64,000 nt of DNA from Streptomyces sp. XD-27 (GTDB lineage Bacteria; Actinomycetota; Actinomycetes; Streptomycetales; Streptomycetaceae): contig NZ_CP130713.1 of NCBI RefSeq assembly GCF_030553055.1, forward strand, positions 124,001-188,000. Direction: 5' to 3'. The notes under the pieces are model-generated. The model had not been told where the DNA came from, did no database searches, and saw only the letters and a list, made by a program, of their open reading frames with translations. The position numbers were made by a program, and so were the translations under genes. Position 1 is the stretch's first letter; each line of letters begins with the position of its first letter. Of this stretch, positions 1 to 7,934 are shown piece by piece.

Positions 1-168
1 GGTGTCGCTTCTACGATCCGGCGCATGATGGACCTCGAGGTGTGGGAGCGGGTCGCGGTGCGGCACGGGGAGCTGGACGGACTCGAAGAACAGCTGGTCA
101 AGCGGCTGTCCGAGGTGCGGGCGGAGCGGGACGAGCTCGCGTGGCGGAGCGGGTTTGGCGGCGGATGA
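1..168 (+). CDS. 3' end of an unrecognised small gene (5' end outside window)
   Basis: The frame starting at base 1 is open and ends in TGA at 166-168. Its last 40 or so residues are charged and probably helical (…ELDGLEEQLVKRLSEVRAE…), as in a short coiled coil. The stop overlaps the ATG of the next reading frame (ATGA), which points to a translationally coupled pair. I do not recognise a family. It is the left-most piece of the mobile-element-rich stretch, so it may belong to an element or its cargo. Confidence 0.45.
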   Translation, partial: GVASTIRRMMDLEVWERVAVRHGELDGLEEQLVKRLSEVRAERDELAWRSGFGGG

Positions 169-479
169 GCGAGCAGATCGCTGACGAGCGAGCGGAGGCC
201 GGGGTCGGCGGTCGTCCAGGTGGCAGGCCGGGCGGTGCGGCTGGGCCCGGATCGCGCGCCGGGTGGGGAGAAGAGTGCGCTGCCGCCGGAGTACCAGCGC
301 ATCCTGGCCGCTGTGCGGCAGGCTGCGGGCCCGGTCATGACCCGGCAGATCCGCGAGGCACTGGGCCTGGACACCGGGGTGCGGGGCAAGCTGGAGCCGC
401 TGCGCGGGAAGCTGACGAAGCTGGCCGACCGGGGCTGGCAACACAAGCTGCCGACGGCCGGTTCACCGCCCGCGCATAA
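165..479 (+). pseudogene. frameshifted small winged-helix-like protein
   Basis: The ATG at 165 overlaps the stop of the upstream gene. The protein-like sequence runs through three frames: MSEQIADERAEA… in the first, then from about 205 VAGRAVRL…ALPPEYQRILAAVRQAAGPV…LEPLRGKLTKLADRGW in the second, then DGRFTARA followed by a stop at 477-479. The second shift lies near 452, where a CCC run seems to have lost a base. The core (a helix, then Q-I-x-E-A-L-G-L-D and a wing-like K-L-x-D-R-G-W) looks like a small winged helix often seen beside transposase debris in streptomycetes (from memory). Broken either by decay or by sequencing error. Confidence 0.5.
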
Positions 480-647
480 CCCGGCGGTGATGGCGGTCCA
501 TAAATTTCCTCAGAGGTGCACCACTGCCTGAGGAAGGCGGGGAGCACGAGTGAACGCTGCGAGGCGGGACGCGGTGGGCCGGCCGCGAGCGGACGCGATG
601 ATCGGTATTCAGTGGCGTTCGGTGTTGATGCGCACGAGGATGCCCGC

Positions 648-1226
648 ATGGACTCAGGTGAGCGCACCAATGAACCAGCGGTAACCCGATGGACGCAGTC
701 AACCATCCATCCCGACATGTGGGTCGATGCGGACGACGACCCGCGCGAGAGCGATGCCGATACCGTCGATGAACGCAGCGCGCTGCTCGACGGCCTGCGT
801 CACTACCGCCTCACCCTGGAAATGAAATGCGCGGGCCTGGACGCCGAACAGATGGCTCGGCGCGCCGTACCACCGTCCACGATGTCCCTGCTTGGGCTGG
901 TGCGGCACATGGCCGAGGATGAACGACACTTTCGCCGGATGGCCGGCGAAAACTCGCCCAGGATCTACCGCACCGGCGAAGACCGCGACGGCGACTGGAA
1001 CGGCGCGATCGCCGACCCGGCGGTCGTGGAGGACGCCTGGCGTCAGTGGCGGGCCGAGATGGAACTGACCGACCGGTTCATAGCCGGCTTCGGCGATCTC
1101 GGCATCCAACCCGGTGGGGACGTGCAGCTTCGCGCCGTCCTGGTGATGCAGATCGCGGAGTACGCGCGGCACTGCGGCCACGCCGACCTCCTGCGCGAAC
1201 GGATCGACGGCCGAGTAGGCCAATGA
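648..1226 (+). CDS. DinB-like / DUF664 family protein
   Basis: This 192-residue protein belongs to the DinB/YfiT-like four-helix-bundle superfamily. These are soluble, often metal-binding proteins linked to detoxification or thiol-dependent chemistry; the exact substrate is unknown. Diagnostic stretches are KCAGLDAEQMARRAVPPSTM, then SLLGLVRHMAEDERHFRRM, and near the C-terminus LRAVLVMQIAEYARHCGHAD, which carries the conserved histidines of the fold. The ATG at 648 is preferred because GAGGA lies seven bases upstream. The frame remains open further upstream, but that part has no homology-like character. It stands alone between broken transposases and shows no operon partner. Confidence 0.8.
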   Translation: MDSGERTNEPAVTRWTQSTIHPDMWVDADDDPRESDADTVDERSALLDGLRHYRLTLEMKCAGLDAEQMARRAVPPSTMSLLGLVRHMAEDERHFRRMAGENSPRIYRTGEDRDGDWNGAIADPAVVEDAWRQWRAEMELTDRFIAGFGDLGIQPGGDVQLRAVLVMQIAEYARHCGHADLLRERIDGRVGQ

Positions 1227-1463
1227 TCACCGCGCCCCGACGCGCCGATCAAGATCACTCATAGAGCGAGGCGGTCAACAGAGCAGGTTTGGCCGCACCC
1301 TCAGCGCGACCTGGAGAAAGCTCAACAAGCCCCACCAGGGCACGTACGGTGACGCGTTTCGGAGGGCGTTAAGTCCCTTATCTCTCGGTTGGTGATCGCC
1401 CGTTCGTGGGATTGATCGCTGCGCGGGGCCTGCGGTGAACATGTGCATGCCGAGATGCGGGGC
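1227..1463. other. intergenic stretch left of a broken transposase
   Basis: About 240 bases between the DinB-like gene and the IS5-type remnant. I see no coding signal. It presumably contains the left end of the IS, but I could not identify a terminal inverted repeat with confidence because the matching right end has been lost. Confidence 0.35.
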
Positions 1464-2037
1464 ATGGAACGAGAGCCGCATCCGAGCGACTTATCGGACG
1501 AGCAGTGGGCATTGATCGAGCCGATGATCACGGCGTGGAAGCAGGAGCGGGTGGCGCGGTCGGCGACCGGCGATCCCGGGACCTGCGATCTGAGGGAGAT
1601 CGTGAACGCGATCTTCTACCAGAACCGGACCGGCTGTCAGTGGCACTACCTGCCGCATGACCTCCTGCCTGGTCGGCGACCTTCTACTACTTCACCCGGT
1701 GGCGCGAGGACGGGCTCGACCAGCGCATTCAGGAACTGCTGCGCTGCCAGGTCCGGGAGAAGGCTCGCCGACGAGAGGACCCGTCCCTCGTGGCCATCGA
1801 CACCCAGTCCGTGCGAGCGGCCGCCGGAGTCCCGAAGACCATGACGGGACTGGACGCGAACAAGAAGACGCCGGGTCGCAAGCGCGGACTGGCCGTCGAC
1901 GTCCTCGGACTGATCATCGGGGTCGTCGTACTGGCCGCCTCGGCCCACGACAACGCCGCCGGCATCGCCCTGCTCGACCAAGCGGCTCAGCGGTGCGGCA
2001 ACCGCCTGGAGAAAGCCCTGGACGAGTTATTCCGATG
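1464..2037 (+). pseudogene. IS5-type transposase remnant, frameshifted and 3'-truncated
   Basis: The N-terminal part reads [13 protein letters not shown], then [20 protein letters not shown], a hallmark of IS5-family DDE transposases (DUF4096-like N-terminus). One base is missing near 1667 (CTGCC where CTGCCC is expected). After it the next frame continues [20 protein letters not shown], then [20 protein letters not shown] (first catalytic Asp region) and GLAVDVLGLIIGVVVLAAS. Homology stops near 2030, where an IS982-type fragment begins, so the second and third catalytic acids are lost. Not functional. Confidence 0.8.
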
Positions 2038-2583
2038 TGATCAGTGGTCGTAGGCCGTGAGGGATCGCATGACCGGCTGTCGGGTCGTGTGGTTGTGCCA
2101 GATCGCCCGGCCAGCGCGAGGACGCGCTGTGCGACGCGGACGGCGACGCCCTCGAAGGTTCGGCCGCCGTGCTGTTCCAGGTCGAGCTAGCACTTCGCAC
2201 TCGTCCAGCTTCGGGTTCGCCAGAGCCCACAGGATCGGCATCCCGGTCGGGGTGCACACCAGATACAGCCGCAGGCCCCAGAAGAACCACGAATGGGAAG
2301 CGCAGTAACCGTATCCGGCCCAGCCGGCCAGGTCCGACCGCTTCACCGTGGGTCGCGAGCGGGCGCACTCCACGGGGGTGGAGTCGATGAGCCAGGGGTT
2401 GTCGAACCAGAAGTCGGTGTCCGTTGCGAGGAGTCGTATCGCCCGCTTGATCAGCGGCAGTGCGCCCGCAGCCGCTTGTTCCAGCCCGGCTGTTTCGGTA
2501 CGAAGGGGAACATCGAGCCGAGCCGGGAGGAGACGAACCGCAGCCACCCCAGACGCACCGTCAGCATTCGGGAATAACTCGTC
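2021..2583 (-). mobile_element. truncated IS982-type element with 13-bp inverted ends
   Basis: A 563-bp segment is bounded by the perfect inverted repeats GACGAGTTATTCC (2021-2033) and GGAATAACTCGTC (2571-2583). Inside, on the minus strand, lies the C-terminal two thirds of an IS982-family transposase. The left repeat abuts the point where the IS5-type remnant loses homology, which suggests insertion into that older element. The element is much shorter than a complete IS982 (about 1 kb), so it is an internal-deletion derivative. Confidence 0.65.
2041..2570 (-). pseudogene. IS982-family transposase fragment
   Basis: Minus-strand translation gives MFPFVPKQPGWNKRL, then after a one-base loss near 2463 LPLIKRAIRLLATDTDFWFD and LIDSTPVECARSRPTVKRSD, continuing through a GYGYC…FFWGLRLYLVCTPTG block. 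This is the catalytic core of IS982-type DDE transposases. Two further frame changes near 2185 and 2110 separate the core from the canonical C-terminus, which ends …SLTAYDH at 2041. The N-terminal domain is absent. Non-functional relic. Confidence 0.75.
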
Positions 2584-2586
2584 TAG

Positions 2587-3053
2587 TTGCCGCGTGCGAT
2601 GGAGGATGCCTGCGTGGAGTCCATGACGGCCGCTGAACCGCAGGAAGTGTTCGGGATCAGCCGCGCCGATTGGCGGCGCCTGGCTGCCGATCCTGGCATG
2701 ATCAAGCCGATTGACCCGAAGTACATCAACGGCGAGACCAAATGGTCCGGTCACGGCTTCGTCCGCTGGCTCGCCGCCGAACACCCGGACCTTGCTGGTC
2801 AACAAGCGATAACCCGTGGTTCTCCTGGGTTGTGGACCTGTGGAGATGGGCAACCGGCAGCATCACCACGCTGGGCGGGCTCGCCGCGTCCATAACCGCC
2901 ATCGCTACCACGGTAGTCATGGTGCGTCGCCGGAAACTTCCCGGCGACGCCGGCGACGCGGGGACCACCGGGCAGGCGCCGGACGCCAGCGACGACATCC
3001 GCAGCCGTCGACCGGGGGCTGCGGATACGGGCCATATGGACGGGGCGAGTTGA
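2587..3053 (+). pseudogene. fragmentary small genes with one membrane segment (unrecognised)
   Basis: Two overlapping frames look protein-like. The first (2587 or 2623 to 2895) gives EVFGISRADWRRLAADPGMI and a tryptophan-rich patch before losing sense after about residue 75. A second frame then reads NPWFSWVVDLWRWATG followed by a hydrophobic stretch and a positive VMVRRRK motif, consistent with one membrane helix, and ends at 3053. A single frameshift near 2810 would fuse them into a roughly 150-residue soluble-head plus membrane-anchor protein. I do not recognise the family. Confidence 0.3.
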
Positions 3054-3306
3054 GGACTGCCCATGTGCGGCTGGTTGTGTCTGCACTGGAGGTCTCGGAG
3101 CGCACGGTGTGGAACTGGCTGGCGGCGGCGCGTTCGAAGGGTCGGACGGGGCCGCGCCCCGGGCACGTCCGCGGTTCACGGTGACGCGGGAGGTAGGGAT
3201 CTGCTCGTGCTGTGGGTGGGACGTCTCTGCGGTCCACCGTGAGCTTGCTGCTCGGGCGGCGAACGATCCTTCGCCGGGCCCGGTCCCTTCGCTCTCGGTG
3301 TCCTGA
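3052..3306 (+). pseudogene. N-terminal fragment of a Mu/IS481-type integrase-like transposase
   Basis: The translation LRTAHVRLVVSALEVSERTV followed by WNWLAAARSKGRTGPRPR is a helix-turn-helix DNA-binding start typical of streptomycete integrase-core transposases. Two frame changes then give RFTVTREV and VSAVHRELAARAANDPSPGP. The sequence stops before the integrase catalytic core. A dead fragment immediately upstream of the convergent AraC gene. Confidence 0.6.
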
Positions 3307-3347
3307 TCGCCGGGCTGCGACCGGTTCGACCAGAAGGCTGGCGGCTG

Positions 3348-4334
3348 TCAATCAACTCCGCTGCGTATTGCCGACGGACTGGGGCCCCCGTGCCGCATCT
3401 CGCGGGGGCATACCCCGAAGCGCTGCCGGAATGCCGTGCTGAGTGCGCTTGAGGAGGAGAATCCCGACGCGTACGCCAGTTCGGTGATCGTCATGTGCCG
3501 GTATGCGGGTGCCCGCAGCCGGTCCCGTACCAACTGCAGCCGCTCTTCGCGGATCAGCTCGCGGGGGGTTGTCCCGCCATGCTGCAGGGCTAGCTGCACC
3601 TGGCGAAGCGACCAGCCCAGCGCCTGCGCGAGGGTGGCGCCGGTCATGTCAGGGTCGGCCGCGTGCTCGCGAATGTACCGGCGGACCACCGTCTCCACTT
3701 CGGTCAGATGGCCCGGGGCGGTGGGGCGGTCGTCGCCTGCGGCGAGCATGCACAGCAGCTCGACCAGCTTGTCCGACACCGCGTCGAACTGGCCGCCGGT
3801 GAGGGTGTCGCGCTCCTTATGCAGGCCGGTCAGCATGTCGCCCACCACCCGGCCCAGGCCGGTGGTCAGGTCGAGGCCCGTGGCGATTGGCGACGAGCGG
3901 TTCAATCGCCCGTTCACTTCCTGAGCGGGGATCGACATGATGAGTGTCCGCGTGGAGGCGTCATGCAGGGCCTCGAACGGTGTGGCGAAGGTGAGCAGGA
4001 ACCCGGTCTCCGGCATCAACCGTATCTCCTGGTCGTCCTGCCGCATCACCAGTTCTCCGGCGAGCGGTAGCACCAAGCGGTAGTCCTCGTCCGGGTGGTG
4101 CCGCACTTGGCCTGCGGTCCGGGTGTACTTGATCGTGTCCGACCAGAACTTGACGAGCTGATAGGTGTCAGTGCACTGGCGGATCGTTCCCGCATGGAAG
4201 TCGTCGGTGCGCGGGTAGCTGTAGCCCATCCGGGCTTGATACGACGTCACGTGTTCGCTCCAGAAGTCGGTGCGCTCGCGCGACGTCACATCCCGGGTTG
4301 TGGACGAATCCACAACGTAGGTTCCTAAGGCCAT
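3348..4334 (-). CDS. AraC-family transcriptional regulator
   Basis: A 328-residue cytoplasmic DNA-binding protein. The N-terminal 170 or so residues match the AraC-binding-like domain type 2 (DFWSEHV near the start, a cupin-like core, and FATPFEALHD). The C-terminal 110 residues carry two helix-turn-helix units: MTGATLAQALGWSLRQVQLA and MTITELAYASGFSSSSALST, followed by the family signature FRQRFGVCPREMR. Length is normal for the ArpA/AraC-like group. The ATG at 4334 follows a good ribosome-binding site (GAAGGGGGC). It sits alone among mobile-element relics, so its target is not evident; it could be a leftover regulator of a lost neighbouring locus. Confidence 0.9.
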   Translation of the reverse strand: MALGTYVVDSSTTRDVTSRERTDFWSEHVTSYQARMGYSYPRTDDFHAGTIRQCTDTYQLVKFWSDTIKYTRTAGQVRHHPDEDYRLVLPLAGELVMRQDDQEIRLMPETGFLLTFATPFEALHDASTRTLIMSIPAQEVNGRLNRSSPIATGLDLTTGLGRVVGDMLTGLHKERDTLTGGQFDAVSDKLVELLCMLAAGDDRPTAPGHLTEVETVVRRYIREHAADPDMTGATLAQALGWSLRQVQLALQHGGTTPRELIREERLQLVRDRLRAPAYRHMTITELAYASGFSSSSALSTAFRQRFGVCPREMRHGGPSPSAIRSGVD

Positions 4335-4801
4335 CGAATGCCCCCTTCACCGCAGCCTTGTCTCAGTTTGCATATCCAGAGTCGGTTCTCGCGCTCACGG
4401 CATCAAGCGTTGCGCACTGTGACAACTTCCTTGCGCGCACGCGCAATTCCTGGCGCGCAATCCAGTCCTACGGTTGGTCACAGGGTCCGCTGTGGCGGGT
4501 GGTTTCAACGTCACCGAGACCAACTGGCTGTGAGTGCCGCTGCAGTTCATCCCTTCCGCCATCCTGATCACCAGCGTCTCGAACCGGATCGGCGTCAACA
4601 ACGCCAACATCGGCACCACACTGCAGCGCCTCAAGTACCACCTGGAGTCACTTCAGCCCAGCGCGGCTGACAGCTCGGGGCCGAGACAAGTGGGGTGACC
4701 ACGTGCGAAGAGACTCCCGCCCCGGCCGGATCAATCCTGGCAGGACGACGAACGGCCGAGGCGGGTGCCAGTGAAGTCACACCAGGAAGGAAGACACGCA
4801 C
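4335..4801. other. intergenic region with a possible gene remnant
   Basis: A 467-base gap upstream of the AraC gene. The section 4500-4660 reads on the plus strand as protein-like pieces (VAGGFNVTETNWL, stop, FIPSAILITSVSNRIGVNN, IGTTLQRLKYHLE), interrupted by a stop at about 4532. It could be a decayed gene, but I recognise no family. The first 100 bases upstream of the AraC gene are relatively AT-rich and are likely to hold its promoter. Confidence 0.35.
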
Positions 4802-5320
4802 ATGAACGAGGTACACGGCCTACTCGCTCCTGACGCGTTCAGGGGTGTCGTCGCAACGGTCATGGACAACAACCCGGGCATGGAGGAGCCTATGGCCGGG
4901 CGCGTCGTGGAAGAAGCCCTGAAGTTCGTCGCGGCTGCCGCGAAGTTCCCGACGGCGCCCTTACGGCCTTCGCGCATGGTCGACGAGGGGTGGCACGCCC
5001 TCATTCTGCACACGGCGCTGTACGCCGAACTGTGCGCGCGGCTCGGACAGTTCGTACACCACTACCCCGACGGACCGGGCACCCCTGATCACGCCCCGGA
5101 CGGGCACTTGGGCACGGTGGCCCTGATCGAGGAAGCGGGGTTCAGCGCGGACAAGGAACTGTGGACGGTGCGGCCAATTGCACTTGTCCCGGCAGGGGCG
5201 AAGTGCAGGCGACCCGGCCATCCAGGCGGGGCTGTTCCGTTTCTTCCTGTGGCTCTTCCTGCGGCGGGGGCGGGGGCGACTAAGGGCTGTCCCGCAATTG
5301 ATCACAGACGAGCTTGGTGA
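4802..5320 (+). CDS. glycine-rich-domain-containing-protein-like (GRDP-like), 3' end replaced by IS
   Basis: The N-terminal 130 residues resemble bacterial relatives of the plant GRDP/DUF1399 family: MVDEGWHALILHTALYAELC, then FVHHYPD and a final ELWTV. Function is unknown. Upstream GGAAGGAAG is a strong ribosome-binding site seven or more bases before the ATG at 4802. After residue 135 (about position 5205) the sequence looks out of frame, and the last dozen codons lie inside the IS element inserted at 5283, whose sequence supplies the stop. The native C-terminus is therefore missing. Product probably altered or inactive. Confidence 0.65.
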   Translation: MNEVHGLLAPDAFRGVVATVMDNNPGMEEPMAGRVVEEALKFVAAAAKFPTAPLRPSRMVDEGWHALILHTALYAELCARLGQFVHHYPDGPGTPDHAPDGHLGTVALIEEAGFSADKELWTVRPIALVPAGAKCRRPGHPGGAVPFLPVALPAAGAGATKGCPAIDHRRAW

Positions 5321-6138
5321 CCTGCCCATTTGTTGCTTAGCCGGCGAGGGCGAGGTTGTGGAGGCGGGCGATGTCGAGCATGGCGTGATGGACGCCGTCG
5401 CCTTTCATGCAGCAGTCGCGCAGGACTTTCCAGCTCTTCATGCGGGCGAACGTGTGCTCGACGCGGGCGCGGGACCTTTCGGTGGGAGGTGTTGTGTTCC
5501 TCTTTCCAGGCCGGGAGTTCGACCTGGCCGCGCTCGCGGCGGTGCGGGATGACCAGGCCGGTGCCTCGATAGCCGCCGTCTGCGATCACCGTGGTGTTGC
5601 CGACGGCAGCCTTCGCCCCGGACAACTCCCACGCCTTGCAGTCGTTGCGGTTGCCGGGCACCGGCCTGCCGACGGCGACGACCAGACGGGTGTCGGCGTC
5701 GATGACCACCTGGTGGTTGGTGGAGTACCGATAGTTTTTCGACTGCTCGGCGACCGCGTGGTCGCGGGTGGGGACCAGGGTGCCGTCAACGATCAGCACT
5801 GCATCCCTGCGGAACCGTTTGCGGGGCTGGAGCGCGAGCAAAGGCCCGAGATGGGCGATGACGCGGTCGGCCGCGGACTTGAAGATCCCGAACAACGGAG
5901 CGAGCTGCCGCAGCGTGAGGTTTGTCCGCCAGTACGCGGCAACCAGCAGAACACGGTCTTCCACCACCAGACCCCACGGCCGGCCCTTGCGCACCAGATC
6001 GGCGCCCTCCCGCCGCAACGCTGTCACGAGCTGCCCAAACTGTCGCGGGCTCAGCCCGGTAAACGGACCTATCCAGGACGGCTCCGACGCCGTGATCACA
6101 CCAGCCACTGCTTGATCATTCCACTGCTTCGGGTTCAC
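5302..6138 (-). CDS. IS5-type DDE transposase (single frameshift near the C-terminus)
   Basis: The sequence reads PFTGLSPRQFGQLVTALRRE (helix-turn-helix start), YWRTNLTLRQLAPLFGI, then the DDE core LIVDGTLVPTRDHAVAEQSK, VVIDADTRLVVAVGRPVPGN and VIADGGYRGTGLVIP, a typical IS5/DDE_Tnp_4 catalytic domain. After SHRKV (about 5475) one extra C in a CC run throws the frame. In the alternative frame the protein ends normally with EHTFARMKSW…IARLHNLALAG and a stop at 5337. The third acid is the E of EHTF, so the frame as read lacks it. Start is GTG at 6138, inside the passenger gene. Confidence 0.8.
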   Translation of the reverse strand: MNPKQWNDQAVAGVITASEPSWIGPFTGLSPRQFGQLVTALRREGADLVRKGRPWGLVVEDRVLLVAAYWRTNLTLRQLAPLFGIFKSAADRVIAHLGPLLALQPRKRFRRDAVLIVDGTLVPTRDHAVAEQSKNYRYSTNHQVVIDADTRLVVAVGRPVPGNRNDCKAWELSGAKAAVGNTTVIADGGYRGTGLVIPHRRERGQVELPAWKEEHNTSHRKVPRPRRAHVRPHEELESPARLLHERRRRPSRHARHRPPPQPRPRRLSNKWAGHQARL

Positions 6139-6457
6139 CCTGCTCGAACGCTATGCGGCAGCGTTCCACCTGGTCAGCCACCTGTTCCATGAACCATTGC
6201 ATAATCTCGTAGGGGATGACGTGCTCGTCAGGGCTATAGATGCGGACGGTCGGCTCCAGATCAGGGTCTTCGTCGGGGATGAGGGCCACCAGGAAGGCCG
6301 CCCCGGGCAGATGGGTCGCTGCGTTGGGGATGTCAGCCCACGCGGCTGGCGCAGGCGCAGCCTCGCTCAGCTCCACAGCCCAGGAATCGTCGGGCAAGGC
6401 GTAGTGGAACTGGATGGCGTAGTGACGACCTGCATGTTCTCTTAGCTCTGCTGGCAT
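6116..6457 (-). CDS. passenger protein inside the IS element (unknown function)
   Basis: A 113-residue acidic protein lies between the right inverted repeat and the transposase. It overlaps the transposase start codon by 23 bases, so the two are probably translationally coupled. Recognisable features are a Trp-rich start (HYAIQFHYALPDDSWAVEL), a hydrophobic patch (AAFLVALIPDEDPD) and an acidic amphipathic C-terminal helix. I know no catalytic motif in it. An alternative start at 6538 would add 27 residues. Because it travels inside the element, a regulatory role for transposition or an accessory role is possible, but this is inference. Confidence 0.6.
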   Translation of the reverse strand: MPAELREHAGRHYAIQFHYALPDDSWAVELSEAAPAPAAWADIPNAATHLPGAAFLVALIPDEDPDLEPTVRIYSPDEHVIPYEIMQWFMEQVADQVERCRIAFEQGEPEAVE

Positions 6458-6610
6458 GACGGCAGGCTGCCACAGCACGCGGTCACAAGCCCGGGGATAT
6501 TGACTGAGGCCCAGTCGCTGGGCAGAAGCCCACCGCACGACTCAGCCAGTGCTTGCGGGACAACCCTTAAAGCGTGTTGCAGAAGGCTGTGATCTGGGAA
6601 ATGCCCTTAT

Positions 6611-6690
6611 ATGGGTGGGGGGTTGAGGGTGGAGCCGGTCTGGGTGGAGACGTTCACCGGGCTGCGGATGCGGCAGTTCGAGAACTCGGA
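6611..6690 (+). pseudogene. N-terminal scrap of another IS5-type transposase
   Basis: About 25 codons (VEPVWVETFTGLRMRQFEN) match the start of IS5-type transposases of the same general kind as the neighbouring complete element, but on the opposite strand. Similarity ends abruptly and the frame then continues without recognisable homology. The stretch 6690-6890 holds no feature that I can support. Confidence 0.5.
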
Positions 6691-6895
6691 CACCCGCTCC
6701 TTCGCCTTGCCCGAGCCCAGTCCATCAGAGCCAAGGACCATGTCCGCGAATTCAACACTGCCCTCGCCCCATGGCGACGCGGACCAGCCGTCCGCGAGTT
6801 CCTCCACTGCCCCGCACCGAACTCGGCATCGCAGCCTCAGCGGACCGGCACGCGTGTGCACCTGCCGGCCCGCCGCCGACGGATAGGCCGGGGCA

Positions 6896-7645
6896 GTGGA
6901 GCCGCTCCTGACCTACGATCACGCCGTGAAGTCAGTCGCCAGGACCGTACGCATCGTCGTGACAGATCACGCGCGCCCTTCTCTCTTCCCTGACCATCCT
7001 TCGTCGTATGGGATCACCGACCCTGACGAGGTACGTGATTTGGTGGCCGCGGTGGCAAGGGTGCCGCCGCCAGCGGAGGATTTCGTGTGCATGTGCCAGG
7101 AGGAGCCCAAGCTCATGCTGTACGACGCCGCCGGCCAGCGCATCGGTGGTTTCAACGGGCACTGGCCCGAGCTTCTGGATCCGGCGATCCCGGGCTCCGT
7201 TCCCGGCCGGCACCGAGCCGCCTGGGCTGCGGCCGCCCCGGAGGCGTTGCGGGCGTATGCCGAAGGCTGGGCTCGGGGCGAGACCGTCAGGCCCGGCACC
7301 GCGCCGCCGGTACCGCTGAGCATCGTCTTCTGCTGGCTGGGAACGCCACCTGCCGGAGGTGACGCCGCGCGGTTGCTCGCTCGCCGCGCGCCCCTGGCGT
7401 TGCTGGAGGCAGCGACGACGGACGAGCTGGCCTGGGCGGTCCGGGAAACCAATGCCACCGGGCTGGACGGGGCTGTGGACTTCTTCTCGAGCGAGGCCTT
7501 CACCGCTCGCCATCCGAAGAAGCGCAGGGTCGGTGCGACGGCCCGTGACCTGCTGCTCCGTCACGCGCGCACGCGTCGTCCCGAGCACCTTGCCGTGCTG
7601 GAGCGACGCGTACTACGGGCAGTCGAGGACCGGATCAGCCGGTGA
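6896..7645 (+). CDS. hypothetical protein, 249 residues
   Basis: A continuous frame with strong third-position GC. The translation contains SLFPDHPSSYGITDPDEVRD, a cysteine pair FVCMCQEEPKLMLYD, IGGFNGHWPELLDP, and a Leu/Arg-rich C-terminal half with HPKKRRVGATARDLLLRHAR. It starts at GTG 6896; GTG at 6926 is an alternative. No signal peptide or membrane segment is visible. The overall look matches an uncharacterised streptomycete family, but I cannot assign a function. Adjacent genes give no operon context. Confidence 0.6.
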   Translation: MEPLLTYDHAVKSVARTVRIVVTDHARPSLFPDHPSSYGITDPDEVRDLVAAVARVPPPAEDFVCMCQEEPKLMLYDAAGQRIGGFNGHWPELLDPAIPGSVPGRHRAAWAAAAPEALRAYAEGWARGETVRPGTAPPVPLSIVFCWLGTPPAGGDAARLLARRAPLALLEAATTDELAWAVRETNATGLDGAVDFFSSEAFTARHPKKRRVGATARDLLLRHARTRRPEHLAVLERRVLRAVEDRISR

Positions 7646-7934
7646 AGACGCCCACCGGAATGGGTGCCTGGGCCTGTCCGGTGGGTCGGGGTGACGGGAC
7701 TCTTCGACAGATCAGTTCAGGAAGTGGAAGACCTCGCAGATCGCCCCAGGGCGGCGGCCCGCTGATCCGCCAGGGTACGGATGGTCTCCTCCTCCGTGTC
7801 GTCCGGCTCGGGACCGCGGGCGGCGTCCATGGGGACATCCCCCTTCTGCGCATGCTGCTGGCCGGATGGCCCCTGGTCGGCGCTGTTCCTTACGGTCGGA
7901 CCGTCCTTCACGTCCACCCCACCCTAGGAACCGC
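7646..7934. other. intergenic region upstream of the secreted peptidase
   Basis: 289 bases separate the hypothetical gene from the peptidase. Apart from a doubtful 37-codon minus-strand ORF I see no coding signal. The last 60 bases, running up to ACCCCACCCTAGGAACCGC before the ATG, presumably contain the peptidase promoter. No palindrome stands out. Confidence 0.3.
7717..7830 (-). CDS. possible 37-residue protein
   Basis: A short acidic ORF (MDAARGPEPDDTEEETIRTL then ADQRAAALGRSARSSTS) has an AAGGGGGA ribosome-binding-like sequence upstream of its ATG at 7830. A longer version starting at 7917 is also open. I recognise no family and the length is too short for codon statistics to decide. Reported only as a possibility. 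Confidence 0.25.
   Translation of the reverse strand: MDAARGPEPDDTEEETIRTLADQRAAALGRSARSSTS

Larger units (their letters stand above)
5283..6567 (-). mobile_element. IS5-type insertion sequence with passenger ORF
   Basis: Imperfect terminal inverted repeats AGGGCTGTCCCGCAA (from 5283) and TTGCGGGACAACCCT (to 6567) differ at one position. They are flanked by TA on both sides, consistent with a TA target duplication. The 1285-bp element encodes a DDE transposase and, upstream of it in the same direction, a second ORF that overlaps the transposase start. Insertion has cut the GRDP-like gene on its left. The small number of differences between the ends suggests a fairly recent arrival. Confidence 0.8.
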
